Below are positions 24,466-32,550 of a stretch of 50,497 bases of DNA, in pieces. The notes under the pieces are model-generated. The model saw only the letters and a program-made list of their open reading frames with translations, searched no databases and was not told where the DNA came from. The position numbers were made by a program, and so were the translations under genes. Within the stretch, counting starts at the first letter, position 1. Each line of letters opens with the position of its first letter. Source of the stretch: JALZVT01 sp964611345 (GTDB lineage: Bacteria; Pseudomonadota; Gammaproteobacteria; Pseudomonadales; Azotimanducaceae); assembly GCA_964611345.1 (NCBI GenBank), contig CAZSYU010000024.1:1-50497 (forward strand), given 5' to 3'.

Positions 24466-25746
24466 ATGAGCTATTTTCGAATCAGGGGCGGCACTCCCCT
24501 CAGTGGAAAAATTCGACCCATGGGCAATAAGAACTCGGCCTTGCCCTTGCTCGCAGCCGCGCTTTTAACGTCCGAGCGAATCGTGTTGCGCAATGTGCCT
24601 GATATTGGCGATGTTCGTATCAAGCTGAAACTCTTGGAGAGTCTTGGGGCCCTTGTGAGCTTTCACGACCACGTTTGTGAAATCGACGCATCGAAGGTGC
24701 AGGCCGCAGTCCCCGATGCGCTCTTGAGTTCACGTATTCGAACTTCGGTGCTGCTTGCGGCCCCGTTGCTCGCGCGATTTGGACGGGCTGAAATTGCTCG
24801 GCCTGGCGGCGATCGCATTGGGCGGCGAAACCTGGACACTCACCTTTTTGCGCTGCAGGCGCTTGGTGCCAGTTTAGCGGTGCTGGGAAATTGCTATCAG
24901 CTCGCGACCTCAGGCCTGCATTCTGCTGACGTGTTTCTCGACGAAATGAGTGTGACTGGTACAGAACAGGCCATTCTTGCGGCTGTATTGGCGCGTGGTG
25001 TAAGTCGGATAAGCCAGGCGGCGACCGAGCCACACGTCCAGGACCTGTGCCGCTGTCTGAATGCGATGGGGGCTAAGATCTCCGGGATAGGGACACACAC
25101 TCTCATCATTTCAGGCGTCGATGAGTTGCATGGCACAGACTTCACGTTGAGTCCCGACTACATGGAAGTCGGATCGCTCATCGCCCTCGCCGCGGCAACT
25201 CGCTCCAGTCTTCGGATCGAACAGTGTGAGCCAGAGAATCAGCGCATCACTAAGGTGGCATTCGGTCGGTTGGGAGTGAACTGGCGGGTAGAGGGTGAGG
25301 ACATCGTGATTGCGGACACCCAGGAATTGGCGGTGCAGGTTGAGTTCGATGGAGCCACACCAAAAATCGATGATTTGCCCTGGCCTGGATTTCCGCCTGA
25401 CCTAATCAGTATTGCCGTCGTGCTCGCCACGCAGTGCCGCGGTTCGGTGCTCGTACAGCAGCGCCTGTTCGATCGCCGATTGGTGTTTGTTGATCGTTTG
25501 ATCGAAATGGGCGCCGGCATTGTGCAGTGTGATCCGCACCGTGTTGTCGTTATAGGACCCCGACAGCTGAGAGGGATAGATCTGGTGTCGCCTGATATTC
25601 GCGCTGGTATGGCGCTCGTTATTGCGGCCTTGGCCGCCGACGGGGAAAGCACGATTCGAAATATTGACCAGATTGACCGTGGGTATGAGCGGCTTGATGA
25701 GAGACTGCGCGCTCTGGGAGCCGATATTGCTCGCATAGAAGACTGA
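24466..25746 (+). CDS. MurA-like enolpyruvyl transferase with Asp at the catalytic Cys position
   Basis: A 426-residue EPSP/MurA-fold enzyme. MurA transfers enolpyruvate from PEP to UDP-GlcNAc, the first committed step of peptidoglycan synthesis. Lys22-Asn23 (GNKNSALPLL), WPGFPPDLI, DIRAGMALV and IDRGYERL match MurA. The PEP-reactive Cys115 of E. coli (PGGCxIG) is Asp116 here (PGGDRIGRR). That change occurs naturally in mycobacterial MurA and blocks alkylation by fosfomycin. The sequence is otherwise divergent, so a paralogue with another acceptor is possible. The ATG at 24466 follows a repeat copy at 24447-24455; the upstream-open frame to 24343 is not MurA-like. Confidence 0.82.
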   Translation: MSYFRIRGGTPLSGKIRPMGNKNSALPLLAAALLTSERIVLRNVPDIGDVRIKLKLLESLGALVSFHDHVCEIDASKVQAAVPDALLSSRIRTSVLLAAPLLARFGRAEIARPGGDRIGRRNLDTHLFALQALGASLAVLGNCYQLATSGLHSADVFLDEMSVTGTEQAILAAVLARGVSRISQAATEPHVQDLCRCLNAMGAKISGIGTHTLIISGVDELHGTDFTLSPDYMEVGSLIALAAATRSSLRIEQCEPENQRITKVAFGRLGVNWRVEGEDIVIADTQELAVQVEFDGATPKIDDLPWPGFPPDLISIAVVLATQCRGSVLVQQRLFDRRLVFVDRLIEMGAGIVQCDPHRVVVIGPRQLRGIDLVSPDIRAGMALVIAALAADGESTIRNIDQIDRGYERLDERLRALGADIARIED

Positions 25747-25782
25747 GTGTCCGTGATTCCAGTTGCCGAATGCTGAGTGTCC
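25744..25782. repeat. Two TGAGTGTCC motif copies downstream of murA-like gene
   Basis: TGAGTGTCC occurs at 25744-25752 and 25774-25782, 30 bases apart, each followed by GTGATT or TCGATT. A decayed third copy (TGAGTCC) lies near 25789. The first copy supplies the TGA stop codon of the murA-like gene. The spacing resembles the 31-base period of the pair at 4855-4908. Confidence 0.75.
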
Positions 25783-25880
25783 TCGATTTGAGTCCTGGAT
25801 TTGAGTGCGCCCTCCACGCATTTCCCGCCGTGCGCCTTTTGCTATGATCGATAGCATCTGCAACAGGAGGGGGAATCGCG

Positions 25881-27536
25881 ATGGCGATGCAACACACACC
25901 GTTATTATTGTCGAACTTGCTCGATCGGGGCGCCAAGGTGGCGCCGCAGGAAGAGATTGTGACGGCCACCGAAACCGGAACGCGTCGCCAGACCTATCTT
26001 GAGACCCGAAATCGCGCGCATCAGCTCGCGCACGCATTGAAAGATGCTGGCATCGAGATTGGCGATCGTGTGGGCACTTTTATGTGGAATGGCTCACGCC
26101 ACCTTGAGGCCTACCACGCCATCGCTTGCATGGGCGCGGTTTTACATACGCTCAATATCAGACTGTCCGATAATGATCTCGAGTACATCATCGAGCATGC
26201 CCAAGACAAACTGATCATTGTTGACGCTGATGTATTGCCACTGCTCGAAAAGTTAATGGGCCGCATGCCGAGTGTGACTAAGGTTGTAGTAGCCACCGAA
26301 GAAGGGTTCGAAGGCTGGTCGACCGAACTGCCTGGCGCTGAAGACTACGAAAATTTTATCGCCGGCAAGCCGGAGCACTTTGACTGGCCGCAGATCGATG
26401 AAAACTCGCCCATGGGTTTGTGCTACACCAGCGGCACGACGGGGAATCCAAAAGGCGTTGAGTACGAGCATCGTTCGCAGTACCTGCACACCATGACCCA
26501 ATGCATGACCGATTCCATGGGCTTGTCGGGCGCCGATTCTGTGTGTGGGATAGTGCCCATGTTCCACGCAATGGGTTGGGGGATCCCCTGGAGCGCCACC
26601 ATGTTGGGAGCCAAGCAAGTACTGCCGCATCGGTTCATGGATCCAGCGCGGCTTGCGAGACTGATGGCTGATGAAGGTGTCACGCTGTCCGCTGGTGTAC
26701 CGACCATCTGGCAGGGCGTAAAAGCGCTCTACGAGGCAGATCCGGACAGTCTGGATTTGTCCCAGCTCAGCCGACTGACCTGCGGTGGCTCCTCACCGCC
26801 GCCGTCACTGATTCGCTGGTATTGGGACACCCTCGGAGTTGAAATGATCCAGGGCTGGGGGATGACCGAAACCAGTCCTCTGGCCACTTTGTCCAGACGC
26901 ATCATGAAACGTGCGCATCTGAGCATCGATGAGGATGAGCAGTTCAACAACGTGGCCAAGGCGGGCCAGCTAATGCCCGGCCTTGAGCTCGATATATTCG
27001 ACGAAGACTTCAACCGCGTACCCCACGATGGCGAAAGTGTGGGTGAAATCCTGGTTCGTGGCCCCTGGATTTGCAGCGAGTACTACAACGACCCGCAACC
27101 GGAGAAGTTTCACGACGGTTGGCTGATCACTGGCGACGTCGGCAAGATCGATCCCGAGGAATACCTGATCATCTCTGACCGTTCCAAAGATCTGGTTAAG
27201 AGCGGCGGTGAGTGGATCTCCTCAGTCGATCTCGAGAACCATATCGTGGGCCTTGCAGGCATTGCAGCAGCCTGTGTTGTTGCACAGCCACATCCAAAGT
27301 GGGACGAACGTCCAGTTGCACTGGTTGTGCTTGAGCCTGGTGCCGAGGTTTCCGAGCAAGTCGTGTTGGACCACTGCGCAACGGCGTTTGCGAAATGGCA
27401 GCTCCCCGATGAAGTGCTATACATAGACAGCATTCCGCTCACCTCAACAGGGAAAATGGATAAGAAAGTGGTGCGTGCAGATCTTGATGCCAAAGGGTAT
27501 GAACTACCCGATTTACGCGCCAGCTCAGCGGGCTAA
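25881..27536 (+). CDS. Fatty-acyl-CoA ligase (AMP-forming)
   Basis: A 551-residue adenylate-forming enzyme that activates a carboxylic acid with ATP and joins it to CoA. Motifs in order are YTSGTTGNPKG (P-loop), the VPMFHAMGWG region, GWGMTETSPLAT (A5), the GWLITGDVGKID segment (A7), SDRSKDLVKSGGEWIS (A8, hinge) and the A10 lysine in TSTGKMDKK. The N-terminal half resembles medium/long-chain ligases and DmdB-like ligases; the chain length cannot be read. The start has a strong site, AGGAGGGGG, about 8 bases before the ATG at 25881. The nitronate monooxygenase gene follows by 44 bases in the same direction. Confidence 0.93.
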   Translation: MAMQHTPLLLSNLLDRGAKVAPQEEIVTATETGTRRQTYLETRNRAHQLAHALKDAGIEIGDRVGTFMWNGSRHLEAYHAIACMGAVLHTLNIRLSDNDLEYIIEHAQDKLIIVDADVLPLLEKLMGRMPSVTKVVVATEEGFEGWSTELPGAEDYENFIAGKPEHFDWPQIDENSPMGLCYTSGTTGNPKGVEYEHRSQYLHTMTQCMTDSMGLSGADSVCGIVPMFHAMGWGIPWSATMLGAKQVLPHRFMDPARLARLMADEGVTLSAGVPTIWQGVKALYEADPDSLDLSQLSRLTCGGSSPPPSLIRWYWDTLGVEMIQGWGMTETSPLATLSRRIMKRAHLSIDEDEQFNNVAKAGQLMPGLELDIFDEDFNRVPHDGESVGEILVRGPWICSEYYNDPQPEKFHDGWLITGDVGKIDPEEYLIISDRSKDLVKSGGEWISSVDLENHIVGLAGIAAACVVAQPHPKWDERPVALVVLEPGAEVSEQVVLDHCATAFAKWQLPDEVLYIDSIPLTSTGKMDKKVVRADLDAKGYELPDLRASSAG

Positions 27537-27580
27537 TCCGCCAACCAGCAACATTCAGTGATCAAAACCAGAGAGTAGCA

Positions 27581-28519
27581 ATGAAATTTGATAACCGCTT
27601 AACACGCCTGCTGGGGGTGGATATCCCCTTGGTACAGGCCCCCATGGGTTGGATAGCGCGCTCGACGCTAGCCTCAGCCGTGTCCAATGCGGGTGGCCTC
27701 GGCATAATCGAAACGTCTTCCGGTGAGCTCGATGTCATCCGCGAAGAAATCAAGAAAATGCGCACTCTTACCGACAAACCCTTTGGCGTGAACATTGCGC
27801 AGGCGTTTGTGCGTGATCCCGACATTGTGCAGTTTGTCATCGATCAAGGCGTACGCTTTGTGACAACCTCTGCCGGTAATCCTGAACGCTATACCGGTGC
27901 ACTAAAAGAAGCTGGTCTTACCGTTTTTCATGTTGTGCCCAGTCTGTCTGCTGCCCTTAAGGCTGTTGAAGCTGGCGTTGATGGTTTGGTTGTCGAGGGC
28001 GGTGAAGGTGGTGGATTTAAGAATCCGAAAGACGTCAGCACCATGGTGCTGTTGCCATTGGTACGTTCGCAGGTCGACGTACCCATCATCGCCGCGGGTG
28101 GATTTGTTGATGGTAAGTCGATGGCTGCAGCATTTGCTCTGGGTGCGGAAGGTGTTCAGATGGGTACGAGAATGGTGTCCGCGGCTGAATCACCTGTGCA
28201 TGACAACTGGAAGAACGCGATTGTGAACGCGGAAGAAACCGACACGGTGTTCCTAAACCGGTTTCACTCGCCGGCACTGCGGGCCATTCGTACCGAAAAG
28301 ACCACGCGGCTCGAAAAGGAAGTCGAGCAGAACGTAATGGGTGAGTTTGGCACCGCAACTGATCTCTACTTTGGCGGGGACATGGAGGCTAGCATTGCGT
28401 TGACAGGGCAAGTGTGTGGACGAATCGATTCGGTGAAGCCTGTAAAAAGGGTGATCGATGAAGTGCGCGATGAGTTTTTTGCAACGATTGGTGATCTTGC
28501 CAGTACCTACAACACCTAA
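27581..28519 (+). CDS. Nitronate monooxygenase family FMN protein
   Basis: A 312-residue TIM-barrel flavoprotein of the NMO/2-nitropropane dioxygenase family. The N terminus PLVQAPMGWIA (FMN-contact strand), FGVNIAQAFV, VVEGGEGGG, PIIAAGGFVDG and GAEGVQMGTRM are the family blocks. These enzymes oxidise alkyl nitronates; some class II members act as enoyl reductases. Its position directly after an acyl-CoA ligase fits a role in fatty-acid or xenobiotic breakdown, but that is inference. It is convergent with the threonine aldolase gene. Confidence 0.9.
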   Translation: MKFDNRLTRLLGVDIPLVQAPMGWIARSTLASAVSNAGGLGIIETSSGELDVIREEIKKMRTLTDKPFGVNIAQAFVRDPDIVQFVIDQGVRFVTTSAGNPERYTGALKEAGLTVFHVVPSLSAALKAVEAGVDGLVVEGGEGGGFKNPKDVSTMVLLPLVRSQVDVPIIAAGGFVDGKSMAAAFALGAEGVQMGTRMVSAAESPVHDNWKNAIVNAEETDTVFLNRFHSPALRAIRTEKTTRLEKEVEQNVMGEFGTATDLYFGGDMEASIALTGQVCGRIDSVKPVKRVIDEVRDEFFATIGDLASTYNT

Positions 28520-28545
28520 CAAAGCATCCGGCACTTAATCGAATA

Positions 28546-29601
28546 TTAGGACTTTGCGGTCTCTATAAAGGCTGTAATTTCGTCGGGGTGTGTTTGAAAC
28601 GATGTAACGAGGCGCACCAACACTTCCGCATCAGTCAGGGAGTCGTGATCTGCCAGGGCGCTCTCGGGCCATTCGTAGAAAACAGCACCTGCTGCTTCCA
28701 GTGCGGCGTGCATCGACTTTGGCATAACAACAAATATCTCATTGGCTTGGGTAGGCCATGCTAAACGTACTCCTGTGAGATCTAAGAGGTTGGCTGCCAG
28801 CAAACTCGCCATCGCGTTCGCGTGCTGTGCGAGCTCCAGCCAATGCCCATTAGTTAACCAGCCTTCGAACTGCGCACCGAACAGGCGCCCTTTGCTGAGC
28901 AGGTGGCCGGTGCGCTTGCGCCGGTGTGCGAAATGTTCAGCCAGACCATGATTGAAGAATATCACCGCCTCCGCGGCAAGCGCCCCACACTTGGTGGCGC
29001 CAAGGCAAAGTACGTCTACGCCAGCTTGCCAGCTGAGTTCCGCGGGTGAACAACCAATGGCAGCTACTGCGTTTGCAAAGCGGGCGCCATCCATATGGAT
29101 GCGCACATCATGTTCTTGGGCGGTATGCGCTAGCGCAGCCACTTCATCGGGCGTGTAAACCAGGCCCAGTTCGCTGCTCTGAGTGATCGACAGAGCACCC
29201 GCCATCGAATTGTGTGGTATCAAAGTTCCCGCGGAGTTGAAGTACTGCTGCAAATCTCCGGGTTCGAGTTTGCCGTGTCCTGCCGCGAGCGGGATCATTC
29301 TGGCCCCACCTGTGATGAATTCCGGCGCCGTCGACTCGTCGTTAATAATGTGTGATTCGGCGTGGCACAAAATGGACTGCCAGGGCTGCACCAGGCTAGC
29401 CAATGCCAGCGTATTGGCTGCTGTGCCTGTCGCGACGAAAAATGCTCTTACATCGCATTCAAACGTATCGGCGATGCGTTGCTCGGCCCGCTTGCACCAG
29501 TCGTCATCACCGTACCCCGCGGTGGTTCCCGCGTTTGCGTCAATCAACGCCTGGATTATGGCGTCCGAGGCGCCGGTGGCGTTATCGCTGCCAAACTTCA
29601 T
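28546..29601 (-). CDS. Low-specificity threonine aldolase, PLP-dependent
   Basis: A 351-residue fold-type I PLP enzyme that splits threonine or allo-threonine into glycine and acetaldehyde. The start is typical (MKFGSDNATGASDAI), the Asp binding the PLP ring is in IHMDGARFANA, and the Schiff-base Lys is in CLGATKCGALAAEA. HAESHI and TAGYGDDDW are family blocks. The start overlaps the stop of the SRPBCC gene by 4 bases (ATGA), so the two form an operon on the minus strand. Confidence 0.92.
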   Translation of the reverse strand: MKFGSDNATGASDAIIQALIDANAGTTAGYGDDDWCKRAEQRIADTFECDVRAFFVATGTAANTLALASLVQPWQSILCHAESHIINDESTAPEFITGGARMIPLAAGHGKLEPGDLQQYFNSAGTLIPHNSMAGALSITQSSELGLVYTPDEVAALAHTAQEHDVRIHMDGARFANAVAAIGCSPAELSWQAGVDVLCLGATKCGALAAEAVIFFNHGLAEHFAHRRKRTGHLLSKGRLFGAQFEGWLTNGHWLELAQHANAMASLLAANLLDLTGVRLAWPTQANEIFVVMPKSMHAALEAAGAVFYEWPESALADHDSLTDAEVLVRLVTSFQTHPDEITAFIETAKS

Positions 29602-29999
29602 GCGTCTGCGGGCTGATCGCCCAGAACCTGGTGTATGCCGGTGAGGCTCTCGCGCATCATTTGTTCGATGACCGGTCCGAAGGCATCGGGTTCTGCTTCG
29701 AGCTTCCAGTTTAAAGTGCAGCCGGCCGGGCTAGCCTCCAGCTGCAGTCGAGCGCGATGGTGTGTGATGCCTACCGCCGAGTCGATCACCCCATACTCGA
29801 TGGTCATTGCGGTGTCGTCGTGATGGTAGATTTTTTCGACCAGGCTCTGATTGCCAGCCATGGTCATGTGGCGTTCGTCGCCGATGAGCTTGGCGGAATC
29901 AATACCCGGAACCCAGTCAACGCGATCAAGTGTGCCGACCACTGCCCACAAGTCAGCTGTGCTACAGGCAAATTCTTCTTCCATCTCTACGTTATGCAT
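29598..29999 (-). CDS. SRPBCC-family protein
   Basis: A 133-residue START-like helix-grip protein of the polyketide-cyclase/MxaD type: FACSTADLWAVVGTLDRVDW, then DERHMTM, then a C-terminal helix (VIEQMMRESLTGIHQVL). Members bind small hydrophobic ligands in a cavity. The ATG at 29999 gives the domain without the unlikely extension to 30080. It is upstream of and overlapping the threonine aldolase gene. The ligand is unknown. Confidence 0.82.
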   Translation of the reverse strand: MHNVEMEEEFACSTADLWAVVGTLDRVDWVPGIDSAKLIGDERHMTMAGNQSLVEKIYHHDDTAMTIEYGVIDSAVGITHHRARLQLEASPAGCTLNWKLEAEPDAFGPVIEQMMRESLTGIHQVLGDQPADA

Positions 30000-30151
30000 T
30001 GCTGTGCCTCGCGATAGTCTGGTATTTGGGAACGTGGTTGCCATTTTGCCAGTATTTGCCAATCGATGCGGCGGTTTCAATAATCTCTACGGACATAGCG
30101 TTATTCGTAACTCTTGCTATACCTATAGTAAGCAGGTTACGAGATTCACTA

Positions 30152-30466
30152 ATGCGTTCCTATCCATCGTGTCGCGTGTCGGCGCCAACCGTCATGTTGA
30201 TGGCCATACTGCTGTTCAGTTCGTTCACCGTCAGCGCAGACAATGCCTTGCGCAGCCACAAAAGGGTGTTCCCGGTTGTGAACTTTGCTAACGATTCCTC
30301 AAAACTGACGCGCCAGGCCCGGGCTGTGGTTGAGTACCTTGTGCAGCAAGGAATCTCACGCCAACGACTCGCTCTCAAGGCAGTTAGTGAAAGCCAGCCG
30401 ATGCAGTATAACTCAGACGAGTCAGGGCGGGCCGGCAATCGTCGCGTCGTCTTTATGGAGAAATAG
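30152..30466 (+). CDS. Short OmpA-C-like secreted protein
   Basis: A 104-residue protein with a signal peptide (VMLMAILLFSSFTVSADN). It keeps only the second half of the OmpA peptidoglycan-binding motif: SSKLTRQARAVVEYLVQQGI, LALKAVSESQPMQYN, and GRAGNRRVVFM at the end. The first strand and the D-x-x-G-S segment that normally precede LSxxRAxxV are absent or reduced to FPVVNFAND, so peptidoglycan binding is doubtful. The ATG at 30152 gives a clean signal peptide. The HDOD gene follows after 2 bases. Confidence 0.72.
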   Translation: MRSYPSCRVSAPTVMLMAILLFSSFTVSADNALRSHKRVFPVVNFANDSSKLTRQARAVVEYLVQQGISRQRLALKAVSESQPMQYNSDESGRAGNRRVVFMEK

Positions 30467-30468
30467 CC

Positions 30469-31371
30469 GTGGCCGTCGAAAAAACATTGCCTCAGAAGAG
30501 TAGTATTCGATCACGCATTCTTGCAGAGGTGCGAAATAAGGACCTCGAGATTCCAACGTTACCCGAGTCGAATGCTCGGCTAGAAATGATCTCTGAGCAA
30601 GAAGTCATAGACATAAAGAAGTTCACTGGCGTGCTTGCCGGTGATCCGGGTGTTGCGAGTCAGCTAATACAAGTCGCGAACTCGGCGCCATACGCGGGCC
30701 AGCGTTCTGTTGGTTCTATTGGTGTTGCCATTAAGCGCCTGGGTTTGCGTTACGCGGCCGAACTAGCCGCAGGTTTGGCCAGTCGTCAGGTGTTTCAACC
30801 CACCAACGAGATGATTGAGCGACGTTACCGATTGGCCGTTGCGGATGCGACCTTTGTGGCTGCGGCAGCGGCAGTATTCGCCAGGAACTACACTGAGATA
30901 TCACCGGAGCGAGCCAGATTGGCTGGACTTGTGCACAACCTGGGAGTGTTTCCTATCCTTGCGCAGGCTGAGTATGAGAATTACACCGATACCTTTGCGT
31001 TGGGCACGATCGTCGAGGCTGTGCAGGTCGTGCTCAGCTCTACGCTCCTGACGCGGTTGAAGTTTCCCAAGGAAGTGGCGGAGATTCCGCGTCGCATCTC
31101 AGAACATCAGCGCACCAGTGCAGAGTTAGGGTTGTTAGATCTAGTGGCCGTCGCGGTTCGTCTTAATCGCTGTTTTAATCGCAGCGAATCTGATGATCAG
31201 AACTCTGAAATTAGAGTAGCGACCGTGAGACGGCCGAAGATTAGTCAATCATTGGCTATGCTGATTTATGAGATTGCTGGATATGATCCGTTGGCGAATG
31301 CCGGGCAGGTGATGTTGCTGCAAGATGAAATAAATTCAGAAATTGGTGATTGGAAAGTCCGCGAGACATGA
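30469..31371 (+). CDS. HDOD-domain protein
   Basis: A 300-residue cytosolic protein with the HDOD fold, an HD-related output domain without phosphodiesterase metal ligands. Blocks are LAGDPGVASQLIQVANSA, IGVAIKRLGLRYAAELAA and RLAGLVHNLGVFPIL. HDOD proteins act as scaffolds in motility, biofilm and stress signalling. No receiver or GGDEF domain is attached. It starts at a GTG two bases after the OmpA-like gene, suggesting a shared transcript. Confidence 0.87.
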   Translation: MAVEKTLPQKSSIRSRILAEVRNKDLEIPTLPESNARLEMISEQEVIDIKKFTGVLAGDPGVASQLIQVANSAPYAGQRSVGSIGVAIKRLGLRYAAELAAGLASRQVFQPTNEMIERRYRLAVADATFVAAAAAVFARNYTEISPERARLAGLVHNLGVFPILAQAEYENYTDTFALGTIVEAVQVVLSSTLLTRLKFPKEVAEIPRRISEHQRTSAELGLLDLVAVAVRLNRCFNRSESDDQNSEIRVATVRRPKISQSLAMLIYEIAGYDPLANAGQVMLLQDEINSEIGDWKVRET

Positions 31372-31794
31372 TCCGTTTAAGAGGATTGTGAGTTCATGAG
31401 CGGCACAATCTTGACGCTCGCGGCCGGCTAAGCTGGCTCTGCCCGACCTAATTGCGAGCTAGTGTGAATTTGAGATCGGTTTTTTCCGACGAATCAATTG
31501 GAGTGCCAATTTACTGGCGAAAAATCTCTAGTTCCTGAGCCCACCTTGATGCCGCGCTTGTTTTGGCAGTGCGTGATCCTCGTCACCCTAACGGTTGCGA
31601 CGCAGTATTACCGTTACGCTATTGAAACGTCTTGGCCTTACACGAACCGACTTCGCCCTTGGAATAAACCCAGAATCGAATAGTGGTGACTGTGGGCTGG
31701 ATACGGTTGAGTTCTGTACTACTGTTAAAAGCAGACACTGCAGATCTACTGTTTATTATTACTGCTCCTTATTAATACTGCTCCGGGAAAAACT
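31372..31794. other. Intergenic region, no supported gene
   Basis: This 423-base region lies between the HDOD gene and the TolC/HlyD-like fusion. It holds TCGGTTTTTTCCGA near 31476, a small inverted repeat around a T-run, and an AT-rich end before the GTG at 31795. A short frame (ATG at 31549, 44 residues, one hydrophobic helix) was considered but has no support. The region may contain debris from the deletion suggested for the following gene. Confidence 0.4.
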
Positions 31795-32550
31795 GTGACT
31801 AACCGTGAATTAGAAACTGACTTTCAATCGTCCTCTGGTTGTCTGGAAAGTTCGTCGAGTAACGTCTCATGTAGGGTGATACGTAAATTCATCAAAGCTT
31901 TGAGCACAACAATTAGCGTGGCCATTTTGCCTTTTGCTTTTGCAGGTTGTGCGATCACACCACAACCGTTCTCCGCGAGTACGCTGGAGGCGAATGGCAT
32001 TGAGCGTCTAACGAGTTATCTCGACACCCAAGACCGTATTGAAACACCCATTGGCCTTTATGAGGCGATGGTTCGAGCAATTAAGTACAATCTTGATGAC
32101 GAGGTTGAGCGCATGGAGCAGGCGCTGCGCGTACGTGAGCTGCAGCTCGCTAATCTGATTTCGGATAACAGCGTCCGGGTGCAGGGTTATGTAGCGGGAG
32201 AGGAGGTGGATCGGCTTGCGATAGGTTCGAACAGCAGGTTTGTTCCGGATCTATTGGAGTTAGACAGCTTGGATGGAACGCTGGTAAACATTACTGATAC
32301 CTACGCCGAGAGAATTTCCATTCCGGCGCTAAGCTCGAGATTTCAAGGCGACATCGCGGTCTCGGGTACATCGCAAGAGCTCGAACCACTTGGTACCTGG
32401 TATGGCGTGCTGATCGAGCTCGGCGATGATGCCTATATACAACGACGAGTTGTGCGTGGCGTGGTGCATAGCCCCGGAGAGGCAGAGAGCCTCGCTGCCG
32501 TCGCGTGGCGGCAGATAATGCGCGTATTGATTCGCGAGTCTTCGGTTTAG
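31795..32550 (+). pseudogene. TolC-N-terminus/HlyD-C-terminus fusion, probable deletion remnant
   Basis: A 251-residue open frame from a GTG. It starts with a long n-region and a lipoprotein-type signal (FAFAGC, Cys52). Next come TolC-like residues 60-120 (PIGLYEAMVRAIKYNLDDEVER, split here as GLYEAMVRAIKYNL then DDEVERMEQ). From about residue 128 the sequence resembles the C-terminal part of a HlyD-type adaptor: VRVQGYVAGEEVDRL, RFVPDLLELDS, and the closing VVRGVVHSPGEAESLA with VLIRESSV. TolC and adaptor are normally separate genes of one export operon, so an in-frame deletion joining them is likely. The product may be stable, but it cannot be a working TolC or HlyD. The alternative is a genuine new lipoprotein. 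Confidence 0.5.

Noticed and set aside
29930..30151. N-terminal extension of the OmpA-like gene
   Set aside because: It overlaps the divergent SRPBCC gene and would bury the clean signal peptide that begins at 30152.
31549..31683. Possible 44-residue membrane peptide (ATG at 31549)
   Set aside because: One hydrophobic helix but no clear ribosome-binding site, no family and no neighbour logic; kept only as intergenic content.
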